Source: Halobaculum sp. MBLA0147 (GTDB lineage Archaea; Halobacteriota; Halobacteria; Halobacteriales; Haloferacaceae). From it: 64,000 bases of DNA. The stretch is from NCBI RefSeq assembly GCF_041361345.1, contig NZ_JBGKAD010000001.1, forward strand, positions 2,728,001 to 2,792,000, in the 5' to 3' direction. How positions within the stretch are numbered: the stretch's first letter is position 1; each line of letters opens with the position of its first letter. Position numbers and translations under genes: made by a program. Below are positions 24,652-36,980 of this stretch, piece after piece. Below the pieces are notes generated by a model, which was given only the letters and a program-made list of their open reading frames with translations, searched no databases and had not been told where the DNA came from.

Positions 24652-27162
24652 TCAGTCCGTCCCGCCGACGGTCAGCTTCTCGTCGGCCACCCCGTCGACG
24701 CTGACCTGGTGGGTCGCGTCCGTCGCCGCGGTGTACTCGATACTCGCCGTCTCGCCGCCCGGTACCTCCGGTGCCCACTTCAGGAACCACTCCCCGTCCA
24801 TCTCCACGACGGTCACGGCCTCGGGCACGTCGCTCGGCTCCGCGTCGACGATCTCCGTCACGTCCGGCGCCTCCGTCGTGTCCGTGTGGTTACGGACCGA
24901 CAGCGTCACCGTCTCCCCGTCACGTTCGCGCTCGACGGCGACGTTGTTCATGATCCGCGCCAGGGCGCCGCCGATCTCCGGCTCCTCGCGGTCCGTCACC
25001 TCCGCGACCTTCTCGGCCATCTCCGGGAGGATGCGACCGAGCACGTCCTGTTTCTGCCGCCGCTTGCGCAGCGAGCGACGCTCGTTGAGGAACGACTTCA
25101 GCTCGCGGGCCGCCTCGCGGATCGCGAGTTCGATCTCGTCTTCGATCTCCGGGACGTTGGCGACGGCGTCCTTCGACTCGCTGGTGAACGGCACGTTCGT
25201 GGAGGCGACGTGGATCGAGATCACCGCCGGCCCCTGTGGCACGCCGCTCCCGCCGGGCTGGTCGAGCCCGTAGTTGCGCCAGCCGATCCGTTTGACCACG
25301 TCCGTCGTCGCACACGCCCCGCGCTGGTACACCAGCGGGACGCGGTTCGCGAACCGCAACACGTCCACCTGGCCGCCGTCTTCGAGGTCGCCGCCGTAGG
25401 CGATCCCCGCCTCGACGACGAACGGGTCCCCGCCCGACACCTCCGCGTCTCGCGTCGCGGCGGCGTAGAAGTCCGCGTCGAACTCCTTGCGGAGCCCCTC
25501 CTCGACCAACTCCTCGGTGATCGGCGCGAGACAGTCCGTCGGCGGCGAGATCACGTCCGCGGCCCGCATCGCCTCCAACAGGTCCGAGGCGGTGTCGCGA
25601 TCCGCCGCGACGGCGTCCACCTTCGGCGGGTCGTCCGGCACGGTCTCCATCCGCGCCCACAACGCCTCGGTGACGTTCTCGCGGGCCGTCTCCCCGAACG
25701 TCGCGTCGTCGTACTCCTCGGTGTCGACGGCCGCCCCCTCGACGAACGACGCGAGTCTGTCCCGGGTGAACCGGTGTGGGCCGCCGCCACCGGCCGGAGC
25801 GTCCTCCGCGCTCGCCCCGGCGATCCGACGGGCGAGCCGCTCGGCGACGCCCTGGACCACCGCGTCGTCCTTCTGTGTCGTCGTCGCGTCGTCGACGACC
25901 GTGTACAGGTCCGGCGTGAGCAGGTCCACCTCGTCGTCCGGGGCGAGGGCGGCGTCGCTCTCGCGGTGGCGACGGTCGGCCGCCGCCGGCACGTCGATCT
26001 CCTCGCCGTACGCCGTCAGCGCACCCCACGCCGCCGCGACGGCGTTGCCACGCACCGTGTCTCCGAAGGTGGTGTCGTACGCTTCCTCCACGTCGTCGGC
26101 GACCGTGTCGACGATCTCGACGACGCCGGAGTGGGTGGTCCGCTCGCGTTCCGCGAGCGTGTCGGCGACGCGCGCCGCGAAGTCGTCCGTCGCCGCCGCA
26201 CCCTTGTTGGCGACCGACTCGTGGATCGCGCGTTCGAGGTCGACCGGCTCGTGGGTGGCCGGCGCCGACCACCCGAGTTCGCGGCCGTAGTAGCGGTCGC
26301 GGAACCCGTCGATGATCGACGCCGCTCCCTTCTGGCCGACGCGGGTGAACTCACCCTGGAGGAACCCGGACAGCGAGTACGACTCCGTCGCCTCCAGCAT
26401 CTTGATCAGCGTCCCCAACTCGACCCCGTGCGGGTGTGGGAGGATCTCCTCCGTCTCGGCCGGGAGTTGCTCCGTCGCGCGCTCGAACTTCATCGGCTCC
26501 TCAAGCCCCGGCTCGACGAGTTCGATCCGTGCGTGTGGGTTGACGACGGCGGTCTCCTGGACGTAGTCGTGGAGTTGGGAGCGTGCCCGCATGTTCGCCT
26601 CCATCTCCAACTCGATCCGGGTGCCGTACCGGTCCCACGACCGCGTCTCCTCGCGTTTGATGTCCGGCTCGTTGGCGTCCGTGTCGATGATCAACTCGAA
26701 GTACTGCGCCTCCTCGCGACCGCGGGGCCGGGAGGTGATCTTCGCCGGCTTCCCGGAGGTGAGTTGCGAGTAGAGGACGGCCGCGGAGATGCCGATTCCC
26801 TGTTGCCCGCGGTTCTGCTCGCGAGCGTGGAACCGCGACCCGTACAGCAGCTTCCCGAACACCTTCGGCAGCTGTTCCTTGGTGATCCCGGGCCCGTTGT
26901 CCTCGATGACGAGCTTGTAGTAGTCCCCGAGATCCTCGATCTCGACGTAGATGTCGGGTTTGACGCCGGCCTCCTCGCAGGCGTCGAGTGCGTTGTCCAC
27001 GCCCTCCTTGACCGCCGTCACGAGGCCTCGGGCACCCGAGTCGAACCCGAGCATGTGCTTGTTCTTCTCAAAGAACTCGGCGATGGAGATCTGCCGCTGG
27101 CTCTCGGCCAGCTCGTCGGCGATCCCCTCCTCCTCGCCGAGTGTCGACTGGAACGAGGTCAT
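24652..27162 (-). CDS. top6B: DNA topoisomerase VI subunit B, with large internal insert
   Basis: An 836-residue protein, much longer than the roughly 530-660 residues of most archaeal Top6B. The GHKL ATPase is N-terminal: [10 protein letters not shown] (N box), VIEDNGPGI (G1 box) and NRGQQGIG (lid). The H2TH region and transducer follow, ending in the C-terminal Ig-like part ([16 protein letters not shown]). Between about 310 and 520 lies a haloarchaeal-type insert with two related segments, [17 protein letters not shown] and [17 protein letters not shown], suggesting an internal duplication. ATP binding closes the B dimer and drives strand passage. It is divergent from gyrB across 288 bases with no further gene. 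Confidence 0.97.
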   Translation of the reverse strand: MTSFQSTLGEEEGIADELAESQRQISIAEFFEKNKHMLGFDSGARGLVTAVKEGVDNALDACEEAGVKPDIYVEIEDLGDYYKLVIEDNGPGITKEQLPKVFGKLLYGSRFHAREQNRGQQGIGISAAVLYSQLTSGKPAKITSRPRGREEAQYFELIIDTDANEPDIKREETRSWDRYGTRIELEMEANMRARSQLHDYVQETAVVNPHARIELVEPGLEEPMKFERATEQLPAETEEILPHPHGVELGTLIKMLEATESYSLSGFLQGEFTRVGQKGAASIIDGFRDRYYGRELGWSAPATHEPVDLERAIHESVANKGAAATDDFAARVADTLAERERTTHSGVVEIVDTVADDVEEAYDTTFGDTVRGNAVAAAWGALTAYGEEIDVPAAADRRHRESDAALAPDDEVDLLTPDLYTVVDDATTTQKDDAVVQGVAERLARRIAGASAEDAPAGGGGPHRFTRDRLASFVEGAAVDTEEYDDATFGETARENVTEALWARMETVPDDPPKVDAVAADRDTASDLLEAMRAADVISPPTDCLAPITEELVEEGLRKEFDADFYAAATRDAEVSGGDPFVVEAGIAYGGDLEDGGQVDVLRFANRVPLVYQRGACATTDVVKRIGWRNYGLDQPGGSGVPQGPAVISIHVASTNVPFTSESKDAVANVPEIEDEIELAIREAARELKSFLNERRSLRKRRQKQDVLGRILPEMAEKVAEVTDREEPEIGGALARIMNNVAVERERDGETVTLSVRNHTDTTEAPDVTEIVDAEPSDVPEAVTVVEMDGEWFLKWAPEVPGGETASIEYTAATDATHQVSVDGVADEKLTVGGTD

Positions 27163-29379
<2,217 letters not shown>

Positions 29380-29503
29380 CCGTGCGGAGACACGGGGGAC
29401 GCGGCCGGGCTCGCGGTGAGGCCCGGTCACCGGCCGGCGAGTCGGATCGGACGAACCGAGCGACGCGGACGCACGACGACAGACGGACACGGACGGGACA
29501 CCA

Positions 29504-32101
29504 ATGAGTTCGGACGACTACCAGCGACAGGCAGACGCAGAGGCCGCCCGGATCGAGACGGTCCGGATCGAAGACGAGATGGAGCAGTCGTACATCGACT
29601 ACGCGATGTCCGTCATCGCGGGGCGTGCGCTGCCGGACGTACGCGACGGGCTCAAACCCGTCCACCGGCGCATCCTCTACGCGATGCACGAGATGGGGGT
29701 CTCCTCCGGATCGGGCCACCGGAAGTCCTCCTCCGTCGTCGGGGAGACGATGGGGAACTACCACCCACACGGCGACCAGGCGATCTACGACACCCTGGTC
29801 AACATGGCCCAAGACTTCTCGATGCGGTACCCGCTGGTCGACGGGCAGGGGAACTTCGGGTCGATGGACGGCGACCCGGCGGCGGCGATGCGGTACACGG
29901 AGGCGCGGATGTCGCCGATCTCCGAGGAGTTGCTGGCGGACATCGAGCGGGACACGGTCGACTTCGTGCCGAACTACGACGATCGGTTGGAGGAGCCGGA
30001 GGTGTTGCCGGCGGCGTTCCCGAACCTGCTCGTCAACGGCTCGACCGGGATCGCGGTGGGGATGTCGACGAAGATCCCGCCGCACAACCTCGGCGAGGTG
30101 ATCGACGCGACGATCCACCTGATCGAGAACCCGGACTGTGACGTTCGGGAGTTGATCGACACGGAGAGTCTCCTCCCCGGCGAAGGGGGAACAGAGGGCC
30201 CGATCGAGGGACCGGACTTCCCGACGGGTGCGAACGTCGTCGGCTCCGACGGGATCATCGACGCGTACACGACCGGTCGCGGCCGCCTCCGGGTGCGAGC
30301 CACCTTCGAAGAGGAGGAGGAGGCCGCCAACGGCCGCGAGCGGATCGTCGTCACGGAGCTCCCCTACCAGGAGAACAAGGCACGGATCGTCGAGCGGATC
30401 GCCGAGGACGTCAACGAGGGGACCATCGAGGGGATCGCGGACCTCCGCGACGAGTCCGACCGGGACGGCGTGCGGATCGTGATCGACCTCAAGCGCGGGG
30501 CCTCCCGCGACGTGGTGAAGAACCAACTGTTGGAACACCACCTGGAGTCGACGTTCGGGGTCATCACGCTGGCGCTGGTGGACGGCCAGCCGAAGGTGTT
30601 GACGCTGAAGGAGGTGCTCGAAGAGTACGTCGCCCACCGCAAGGAGGTCGTCACCCGCCGGACGGAGGACGAACTCGCGGAGGCCGAAGAGCGCGCCCAC
30701 ATCCTCGAGGGGCGCCTCCGCGCGTTGGAGAACGTCGACGACGTCGTCGAGACGATCCGCGAGAGCGAGGACCGCGACGCGGCGCGGGCGGCCCTGGAGT
30801 CGGACTTCGCGTTCTCCGAGGAGCAGGCGGCCCACATCGTCCGGATGCAGTTGGGCTCGCTCACGTCGATGGAGGCGACGGAGATCCGCGAGGAGTACGA
30901 CGAGGTGACGAGTCGGATCGAGCGACTCGAGGAGATCCTCGCCGACGAGTCGGAGCTGCTCGACGTGATCGTCGACGAGTTGGAGGCGATCAAGGCGGAG
31001 TACGACGAGCCACGCCGGACGGGGTTCGTCCGCGACACCGGGACGGTCACCCGCGAGGACCTGATCCCCGAGGAGGACATGCTGGTGGTCGTCAGCGAGG
31101 ACGACTACGTCAAGCGCGTCCCGGCCGAGGAGTTCCGCCCGCAGCGACGCGGCGGCAAGGGGGTGATCGGCGCGGACCTGAAGGAGGGCGACCGCGTCGC
31201 GTCGGCGTTCGTCGCCAGCACGCACGACAACCTGCTGTGTTTCACCGACCACGGGCAGGTGTACCGGCTGAAGACCTACGAGGTACCCGAGTACGGCCGC
31301 ACGGCACGCGGCACCTCGATGGTGAACGTCTTGGACTTGGACGACGGCGAGCAGATCACCGCGGTCGTCAACTGTGGCGACTTCACGGAGGGGAGTTTCG
31401 TCACGATGGTCACCCGGCAGGGGTACATCAAGCGGACCGCCGGCGAGGAGTTCGAGAACATCCTCTCGACGGGCATCCGCGCGATCTCGCTGTCGGACGG
31501 CGACGAACTCGCCGACGTGGAGGTGACCGACGGCACCCAGGACGTGGTGATCGGCACCCGCGACGGGATGGCGATCAGGTTCGACGAGACGGACGCCCGT
31601 GCGATGGGGCGGACGGCACGTGGTGTCCGCGGCATCTCGCTGGAGGGTGACGACGAGGTCGCCGGCGTCGCGGCGGTCGACGACGACGTGTCGTGGACGC
31701 TGACGGTGACCGCGAACGGCTACGGGAAGCGGACGAACGTAGACGCCTACCGCCGCCAGAACCGCAACGGGAAGGGCCTGGTCGACATCGACACGGGCGA
31801 GCGCAACGGGCCCGTCCGTGCCATCGAGACGGTCGCCGCCGGCGACCACCTGTTCGTCACGAGCGAGCAGGGGCAGGTGACACGCACTCGCGTCGAGGAC
31901 GTGTCCACCGTCGGCCGCAACACGATGGGCGTGACGGTGATGGAGGTCGCCGACGGCGACACTGTCGGCTCCGTCGCCGTGATGCGCGACGGTGACGGCG
32001 ACGAGGAGGGGGCGACTGCCGACGAGACCGACGCGGCAGCCGCGGACGACGCAGAGAGTGCGGACGACGAGACGGAGCCGACCGCGACCGCGGACGACTG
32101 A
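29504..32101 (+). CDS. gyrA: DNA gyrase subunit A
   Basis: An 865-residue protein. The winged-helix/tower part has [17 protein letters not shown] and [13 protein letters not shown] (the quinolone-pocket region), with the catalytic Tyr131 in [11 protein letters not shown] coiled coil spans about 370-500. The C-terminal beta-pinwheel begins near 510 and contains the GyrA box QRRGGKG at 547-553, needed for DNA wrapping and hence negative supercoiling rather than simple relaxation. A roughly 30-residue acidic Asp/Glu/Ala tail ends the protein. Works with GyrB as A2B2. The start ATG at 29504 precedes [19 protein letters not shown], standard for haloarchaea. Confidence 0.99.
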   Translation: MSSDDYQRQADAEAARIETVRIEDEMEQSYIDYAMSVIAGRALPDVRDGLKPVHRRILYAMHEMGVSSGSGHRKSSSVVGETMGNYHPHGDQAIYDTLVNMAQDFSMRYPLVDGQGNFGSMDGDPAAAMRYTEARMSPISEELLADIERDTVDFVPNYDDRLEEPEVLPAAFPNLLVNGSTGIAVGMSTKIPPHNLGEVIDATIHLIENPDCDVRELIDTESLLPGEGGTEGPIEGPDFPTGANVVGSDGIIDAYTTGRGRLRVRATFEEEEEAANGRERIVVTELPYQENKARIVERIAEDVNEGTIEGIADLRDESDRDGVRIVIDLKRGASRDVVKNQLLEHHLESTFGVITLALVDGQPKVLTLKEVLEEYVAHRKEVVTRRTEDELAEAEERAHILEGRLRALENVDDVVETIRESEDRDAARAALESDFAFSEEQAAHIVRMQLGSLTSMEATEIREEYDEVTSRIERLEEILADESELLDVIVDELEAIKAEYDEPRRTGFVRDTGTVTREDLIPEEDMLVVVSEDDYVKRVPAEEFRPQRRGGKGVIGADLKEGDRVASAFVASTHDNLLCFTDHGQVYRLKTYEVPEYGRTARGTSMVNVLDLDDGEQITAVVNCGDFTEGSFVTMVTRQGYIKRTAGEEFENILSTGIRAISLSDGDELADVEVTDGTQDVVIGTRDGMAIRFDETDARAMGRTARGVRGISLEGDDEVAGVAAVDDDVSWTLTVTANGYGKRTNVDAYRRQNRNGKGLVDIDTGERNGPVRAIETVAAGDHLFVTSEQGQVTRTRVEDVSTVGRNTMGVTVMEVADGDTVGSVAVMRDGDGDEEGATADETDAAAADDAESADDETEPTATADD

Positions 32102-32216
32102 CGCGCCGCCCGCGTCCGTCACTCGACTCGGACACCTCGGTGTTTCTCCACGCTGCCGACGGTCCACCGTCGACTGCCGACCGGTGACGAGTGGTTCGCC
32201 GACTCGCTCGGCGGCG

Positions 32217-33389
32217 TCAGAAGAAGTCGTTGAGTTTCTCGAAGAACCCCTCGCTCACGTCGACCTCCTCGCCGCCGGCCTCGGCGAACGCCTGCAGCGC
32301 CTCCTTCTGTTCGTCGTTGAGGTTCTCCGGCGTGACGACGCGCACTTGGACGAACAGGTCGCCGTCGCGGCGGCCGCGGAGCTTCGGCATCCCCTTGCCG
32401 CGCAGGCGGAACGTCTCCCCGCTCTGGGTGCCCGCGGGCACGTCGAGTTCGACGGTGCCGCCGAGTGTATCCACGCGGACGGTGTCGCCGAAGACGGCCT
32501 GCGGGAACGAGATCGGCTCGGTGACGTGGAGGTCCGCGCCGTCGCGCTCGTAGCGGTCGGAGTCGGCGATCTCCACGTCGATCAGCAGGTCCCCGTCCGG
32601 CGCGCCGCGCTCGCCGGGTGCGCCCTCCCCGTCCATCCGGAGCGTCTGGCCGTCCTCGATCCCCGCCGGCACGTCGACGGTGAGCGTCGCCTCCTCGCGG
32701 GTGATCCCGGAGCCGTCACACACCGCACACGACTCCTCGGGGATCTCCCCCTCGCCCTCGCAGTCCGGACAGGTGGTCGTCTGTTGGACCCGTCCGAGCG
32801 GGGTCTGTTGGACCTGTCGCACCTGTCCACGGCCGTTACACTGCGGACAGGTCCGCACGTCCGTCCCACGCGGGTAGCCACGCCCGCCACACTCACCACA
32901 CCGCTCGGGGCGCGCGGCGGTGAACTCCTTCGTCGTCCCCTCGTAGGCCTCCTGGAGCGTGATCTCCATCCGCGTCCGGAGGTCCTTCCCGGCGCGCGAC
33001 CCACGGCCGCCACCACCGCCGAAGAACTCCTCGAAGATGTCGCCGATGCCGCCCATGCCGCCGCCACCGCCGGCGCCGCCGAACGGACCCCCGGCGCCGC
33101 CTGCACCGCCGAACGGCCCGCCGGCACCGCCCCCGCGGCCGTCCTCGAACCCGCCGCGTTTCTCTGCCTGCTCGAACTGGTCGTGGCCCATCCGGTCGTA
33201 CGCCTGTCGCTTCTCCTCGTCGGTGAGCACCTCCTTGGCCTTCTTGATCTTCTTGAACTTCTCCTCGGCGTCCGGCTCGTCGCTCACGTCCGGGTGGTAC
33301 TCCGTCGCCTTCTGTCTGTACGCCTGTTCGATCTCCTCCTCGCTGGCGTCTCTGGAGACCCCCAAGATATCGTAGAAGTCCTCGCTCAT
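32217..33389 (-). CDS. dnaJ: Chaperone DnaJ (Hsp40)
   Basis: A 390-residue type I J-protein. J domain residues 1-70 with HPD at 32-34. A Gly-rich linker (about 80-125) follows. The zinc-binding domain has four CxxCxGxG repeats (CGECGGRG, CPQCNGRG, CPDCEGEG, CAVCDGSG), and the two peptide-binding beta domains end in LNDFF. It stimulates DnaK ATPase and delivers unfolded clients. dnaK and grpE are not in the window, so the usual hsp70 cluster is split here. It converges on gyrA with 115 bases between stops. Its upstream region holds a double-hairpin repeat element; a likely TATA (attcaaatacc) lies about 28 bases before the ATG. Confidence 0.98.
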   Translation of the reverse strand: MSEDFYDILGVSRDASEEEIEQAYRQKATEYHPDVSDEPDAEEKFKKIKKAKEVLTDEEKRQAYDRMGHDQFEQAEKRGGFEDGRGGGAGGPFGGAGGAGGPFGGAGGGGGMGGIGDIFEEFFGGGGGRGSRAGKDLRTRMEITLQEAYEGTTKEFTAARPERCGECGGRGYPRGTDVRTCPQCNGRGQVRQVQQTPLGRVQQTTTCPDCEGEGEIPEESCAVCDGSGITREEATLTVDVPAGIEDGQTLRMDGEGAPGERGAPDGDLLIDVEIADSDRYERDGADLHVTEPISFPQAVFGDTVRVDTLGGTVELDVPAGTQSGETFRLRGKGMPKLRGRRDGDLFVQVRVVTPENLNDEQKEALQAFAEAGGEEVDVSEGFFEKLNDFF

Positions 33390-33448
33390 CGGTTGTCGTG
33401 TGGTCCGGTTGTCGGTCGCGGTATTTGAATCGCCCGGCCTACAGCCCG

Positions 33449-33550
33449 ACCTTTTTCACTCCTCGGGGTGGCCGGCGCGGGGCGCCGGCCACCCGAGGAA
33501 AAAAGCTCGATCAAAAAGGGCCGCGAGCGCGCCGTGCGGCGCGCTCGCGG
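33449..33550 (-). repeat. Double-hairpin element, copy 1 (5' of dnaJ)
   Basis: In the dnaJ direction the order is: a 14-bp perfect stem (33521-33550) with a 2-base loop; a spacer ccctttttgatcgagctttttt; a 17-bp stem with one bulged G (33461-33498); then gtgaaaaaggtcgg. The same order occurs before trkA at 51278-51385. The inner parts of the second stem differ between copies (gtggccggcgc here, gtggcgcgc there) yet pair in both. The start codon of dnaJ is 72 bases beyond the last stem. Confidence 0.9.
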
Positions 33551-33555
33551 TGGCT

Positions 33556-33890
33556 TGCGGTGCCGCGACCGCACCGCTACCGCCCCGCTCCGCTGCCGCT
33601 CTCCACCGCACCGCACCACACCGCACCGCCCGGCGACCGCCACCGTCCCACATCGCCCCGCTCCGTTGCCGCTCTCCACCGCACCACGACTGCCACGCCC
33701 CGCGACCGCACCGCACCGCTGCCGCTCTCCACCGTACCACACTGCCCCGCACCGCCCCACACCGCCCCACTCCGCTGTCGCCCCGCGACCGTCACCGCTT
33801 TACACCACTGCCGCTCCGCTCCGCGACCGCGGCTACACGACGACCCCCCCGAACCGCCCTGCACCGCCCCGCACCGACGGACTCCGACGC
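33556..33890. repeat. C/G-skewed low-complexity tract joined to copy 1
   Basis: About 335 bases built from short units such as ccgcaccgct, ccccgctccgctgccgctct and ccaccgcaccgcacc; on the dnaJ strand it is strongly G-rich. Long open frames through it are artefacts of composition (runs of Pro, Arg, His, Ala). No gene is supported. A matching tract adjoins the trkA copy. Confidence 0.85.
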
Positions 33891-33900
33891 CGCCGACTCG

Positions 33901-34644
33901 CTACGTCGTCTGTTCCCGTGTCACGTCGTGGGCTAGCGTCCCGACACCCTCGACGGTGACCTCGACGTGGTCCCCGTCCGACAGCTCCCCGACGCCCGCC
34001 GGCGTCCCGGTCGACACCACGTCGCCCGGCTCCAGCGTGAGGTACTGCGTGATCTCCGCGAGCAACTCCGGCACCGAGAAGACGAACTGGTCGCGTGACC
34101 CGTGCTGGACACGCTCGCCGTTCAGGCGCAACTCCACGGCCGCGTCGTCGGGAACGTGCTCGGGCTCGGCGACACACGGTCCCACGGGTGCCGACCCGTC
34201 GAACGCCTTCCCACGCACCCAGTTCGTCTCCCGGTCTTGATCCGTCCGGTTCGACACGTCGTCGAGACAGGTGAACCCCCGCACGTACGACATCGCCTCG
34301 TCCGGCGCCACGTTCCGCGCCGGCTCGTCGATCACGACCGCCAACTCCGCCTCGTGTTCGACGTGGTTGTCCGCGGGCAACGGCGTCGTCGCGTTCGGCG
34401 GCGCGACGGTGTTGGGTGGTTTCAGGAACAGCAACGGGCGGTCGGGGACGTCCGCGTCGCGCTCGTCGGCGTGTGCGACGTAGTTGCGCCCGACACACAC
34501 CACCTTCGACGGCTCGCAGGGTGCCAAGAGTGTCACGTCCTCGCGTGCGAGGTCGTACTCGCGGCCGCCGAACGCCACCGTGTCGCCGTGGTACGTTCCC
34601 CGCCGGACCGCACCGGCCGGGTCCGTGAAGCGTGCGTGTCTCAC
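33901..34644 (-). CDS. Fumarylacetoacetate hydrolase (FAH)-family protein
   Basis: A 247-residue protein; GTG 34644 begins RHARFTDPAGAVRRGTYHGD, the usual N-terminal domain, although the frame is open further upstream. CVGRNYVAHADE, HVEHEAELAVVI (metal-binding Glu pair), RTDQDRETNWVRGKAFDG and STGTPAGVG are all FAH/HpcE hallmarks. Family members hydrolyse or decarboxylate beta-dicarbonyl acids, such as acylpyruvates and oxaloacetate, or act as 2-hydroxyhepta-diene-dioate isomerases. The specific substrate cannot be assigned. Mostly cytosolic metabolic clean-up or aromatic degradation roles are known. It diverges from the RNase P subunit gene by 63 bases. Confidence 0.92.
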   Translation of the reverse strand: MRHARFTDPAGAVRRGTYHGDTVAFGGREYDLAREDVTLLAPCEPSKVVCVGRNYVAHADERDADVPDRPLLFLKPPNTVAPPNATTPLPADNHVEHEAELAVVIDEPARNVAPDEAMSYVRGFTCLDDVSNRTDQDRETNWVRGKAFDGSAPVGPCVAEPEHVPDDAAVELRLNGERVQHGSRDQFVFSVPELLAEITQYLTLEPGDVVSTGTPAGVGELSDGDHVEVTVEGVGTLAHDVTREQTT

Positions 34645-34707
34645 GACTCCTCCGTCGAGAGCGGGACCGAAACCGCTTTCGGGCGACGGCGCCGGGCACA
34701 CGAGTGG

Positions 34708-34989
34708 ATGGCCACCATCGCCGAGGAACGCATCCAGCGCCTGGCCGCCCTCGCCCGCGCAGCGACACGCGACGGCGAACCCGACAGGGGCCGCGAGTAC
34801 GTCCGCCTGGCCCGTCGGATCGCCGAACGCAACCGCTGTGGCGTCCCCAGACGGTTCGACCGCTACACCTGTGACGCCTGCGACGCCGCCTTGGTCCCCG
34901 GCGTGAACGCCCGCGTCCGCCTCCAGGAGGGGAGTCACGTCGTGATCCGGTGTGACTGTGGCGCGACCGACCGCTACCCGTACGAGTGA
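34708..34989 (+). CDS. rnp4: Ribonuclease P protein component 4 (Rpp21/Rpr2)
   Basis: A 93-residue protein from ATG 34708. IAEERIQRLAALARAATRDG and the basic helix YVRLARRIAERNR are the N-terminal helices that pack with Rnp1. The zinc ribbon is formed by Cys residues in CDACD and CDCG. It is a subunit of archaeal RNase P, which trims tRNA 5' leaders. The order rnp4 then a YhbY/CRM protein is typical of haloarchaea, and the two genes lie 77 bases apart on one strand. Confidence 0.95.
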   Translation: MATIAEERIQRLAALARAATRDGEPDRGREYVRLARRIAERNRCGVPRRFDRYTCDACDAALVPGVNARVRLQEGSHVVIRCDCGATDRYPYE

Positions 34990-35065
34990 CGGCGACCGGA
35001 CCACGCTAGGCACGCTACGACTCGGGAAACACAGCGTTCAACACGCCGAGACGGGAACGACGACC

Positions 35066-35314
35066 GTGACCGACGACGACATCCGGCGACGCGCCCACGA
35101 ACTGGACGCCACCCTCCGGGTCGGCAAGAACGGTGTCGAGGCCGTGACCGACGAACTGGCACGCCAACTGGAGTCGACCGACCTCGTGAAGGCGAAGTTC
35201 CTCCGTGCCGCCCACACCGGCCGCGATATCGACGAACTGGCCGCCGAGTTGGCCGACGCCGCCGACGCCGACGTGGTCGAGACGCGCGGCAACACCGCCG
35301 TCTTCGGGAAGTGA
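35066..35314 (+). CDS. YhbY/CRM-domain RNA-binding protein
   Basis: An 82-residue protein. GTG 35066 gives TDDDIRRRAHELDATLRVGK, the normal start of the single CRM domain; an ATG at 34952 would overlap rnp4 and is less likely. LRVGKNGVEAVTDELARQLE and LVKAKFLRAAHTGRD form the alpha-beta fold with the GxxG-like RNA-contact loop. Bacterial YhbY associates with pre-50S ribosomes. In archaea it is found beside RNase P and ribosome genes, so a role in ribosome or RNA processing is inferred. Confidence 0.93.
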   Translation: MTDDDIRRRAHELDATLRVGKNGVEAVTDELARQLESTDLVKAKFLRAAHTGRDIDELAAELADAADADVVETRGNTAVFGK

Positions 35315-35411
35315 GCCGTCCGCAGCGATCGCTGCGAGAGTGTCGATCGCAGGCGCGTGTCGTGCGCCGAGAGAAGTGAGTGCCGCGTGACGCCCCGACC
35401 GCGAGACTACC

Positions 35412-36707
35412 TCACCCGTCGAGTGCCGCCTCGACGTCGAGGAAGCCGGCGCCGAAGTACGCCTTGTCCTCGCCGTCCGGGACGGAGGCCGTCCGCTTGA
35501 GGGCCGCCTCCACCTGGTTCGCGTCGTAGTCCGGGTTCTCCGACTTCACCAGTGCCGCGGCACCGGCCACCTGCGGGGCCGCCATCGAGGTGCCAGCGAG
35601 GTAGACGTACGGCCGGTCGAAGCCGAAGAAGTCCGCCGCGGCCTGCGGGAAGGCGTTGTACACCAGGTCTGGCGTCCCACCACCGGCCGGCGTGTCGCCG
35701 CCCGGCGCCGCCAGCGTGACGGCGTTCGTGCCGTAGTTGGTGTAGCTCGTCGGCGCCGTGCCGGGGTTGTCGGCCTCACCCGTGACCGGGTCGAAGCCGA
35801 CGGAGCTCGTCGCCGACACCGCCAGCCCCTGTGCCCCCTCGGCGGGCAGCGAGATCACGTTCCCGTCGTGCTGGAGGTCCGCGCCGTCGTTCCCCGCCGC
35901 GATCACCAACAGCGTCCCCTCGCTGTTGGCGTGGGTCATGACCTCGTTGATCGCACCGCCGTAGAACTTCCCGTTGCCCTTCTTCGGGAACGGGTACGCA
36001 CCCAGCGACAGGTTCGCCACGTCGGCGTCGATCCGTGCCGCGTACGTGATCGCCGCCAGGATGTCGCCGAAGGAGGCGCCGCCGTTGAGCGCCTCGAAGA
36101 CGCGACAGTCGACCAGGTCCGTCCCCGGCGCGGAGCCGACGACGCCCGTCGCGTTGTCGTCGGCCGCGACGATCCCCCCGACGTGCGTCCCGTGGTACTG
36201 GACACCACGCGGGTTGTGGTCGCCGCCGTCACCCGTGAAGTTCCGCGACAGTTCCACGTTCAGCGACTCCTGGAAGTCCGGGTGCGTCTCCGCGATTCCG
36301 GTGTCGAGGACGGCGACGCGTGTCCCCTCGCCGCGCGTCCGTTCGTGGACGCTGTCGATGTTCTGGACGTCCTTGTCCCACTGGAGCACCGACAGCGGAT
36401 CCTCTGGCGCGCCGTCGTCCAGCTCGCTCACGTCCGTCGGCTCGACCGGTTCGTCGAGTTCAATGTCGACGTCCGGCGCGTACTTCTTGACCGCCTTCGA
36501 GCGCTTGACTTCCTTCTCCGAGCCGCGGACGACCGTCACGTCTACCTCCGGCATCTCGTGGACGATCTCCAGGTCGGCGGGTACGTCCTTTCCGGTGACG
36601 ACGAAGCGATCCGTCCGCTCGGCTGCGACGACTGTACTTCCCGCGAACATCCCCCCGAGGACGCCCCCACTCAGCTTGAGGAACGTCCGTCTGTTACTGT
36701 CGGACAC
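35412..36707 (-). CDS. Tat-exported subtilisin-like serine protease (halolysin type)
   Basis: A 431-residue S8 protease starting with GTG 36707. The signal peptide NRRTFLKLSGGVLGGMFAGS carries the twin-arginine motif, as known for halolysins. An inhibitor-like propeptide (about 30-105) precedes the catalytic domain: Asp135 in VAVLDTGI, His172 in YHGTHVGGI, oxyanion Asn273 in AAGNDG and Ser374 in AGTSMAAP. The C-terminus stops soon after the catalytic domain, so the extension found in some halolysins is absent. It acts outside the cell on proteins. An inverted repeat overlapping the TATA region suggests regulated expression. Confidence 0.95.
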   Translation of the reverse strand: MSDSNRRTFLKLSGGVLGGMFAGSTVVAAERTDRFVVTGKDVPADLEIVHEMPEVDVTVVRGSEKEVKRSKAVKKYAPDVDIELDEPVEPTDVSELDDGAPEDPLSVLQWDKDVQNIDSVHERTRGEGTRVAVLDTGIAETHPDFQESLNVELSRNFTGDGGDHNPRGVQYHGTHVGGIVAADDNATGVVGSAPGTDLVDCRVFEALNGGASFGDILAAITYAARIDADVANLSLGAYPFPKKGNGKFYGGAINEVMTHANSEGTLLVIAAGNDGADLQHDGNVISLPAEGAQGLAVSATSSVGFDPVTGEADNPGTAPTSYTNYGTNAVTLAAPGGDTPAGGGTPDLVYNAFPQAAADFFGFDRPYVYLAGTSMAAPQVAGAAALVKSENPDYDANQVEAALKRTASVPDGEDKAYFGAGFLDVEAALDG

Positions 36708-36736
36708 GGACAGTGGTATTGAGTGGTACTACCTAA

Positions 36737-36753
36737 GTCTAACGTATTTAGAC
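36737..36753. promoter_or_regulatory. Inverted repeat over the protease promoter
   Basis: gtctaa-cgtat-ttagac has 6-base arms and a 5-base centre, and on the minus strand it includes ctaaatacg, the likely TATA box, 30-45 bases before the protease start. A repressor bound here would block TBP. The remaining 227 bases up to 36980 hold no gene. Confidence 0.55.
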
Positions 36754-36980
36754 AAAGCCCATCGGCAACGGCAGTAGTAGAATCGACGCCGCCTCCTCCA
36801 CGACTCACACACTCACGCGACGTACGTGAACAGTCACCAGGGGTTGATAGTTGTGACGATACGGGACCGAGTGGATCTTACGCGGTTGGGAGAGAAACTC
36901 GAGTGAACTGGCGGGGTGTTTTCGATCGTGTTCGATCGGACGGAGGGTCGCCGTGGTGGGTACCGGTCGAACTGCTTCGG

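Noticed and set aside
33556-33890. Overlapping Pro/Arg/His-rich frames in the low-complexity tract
   Set aside because: Composition artefacts of a short-unit repeat; no frame is favoured and no start context is present.
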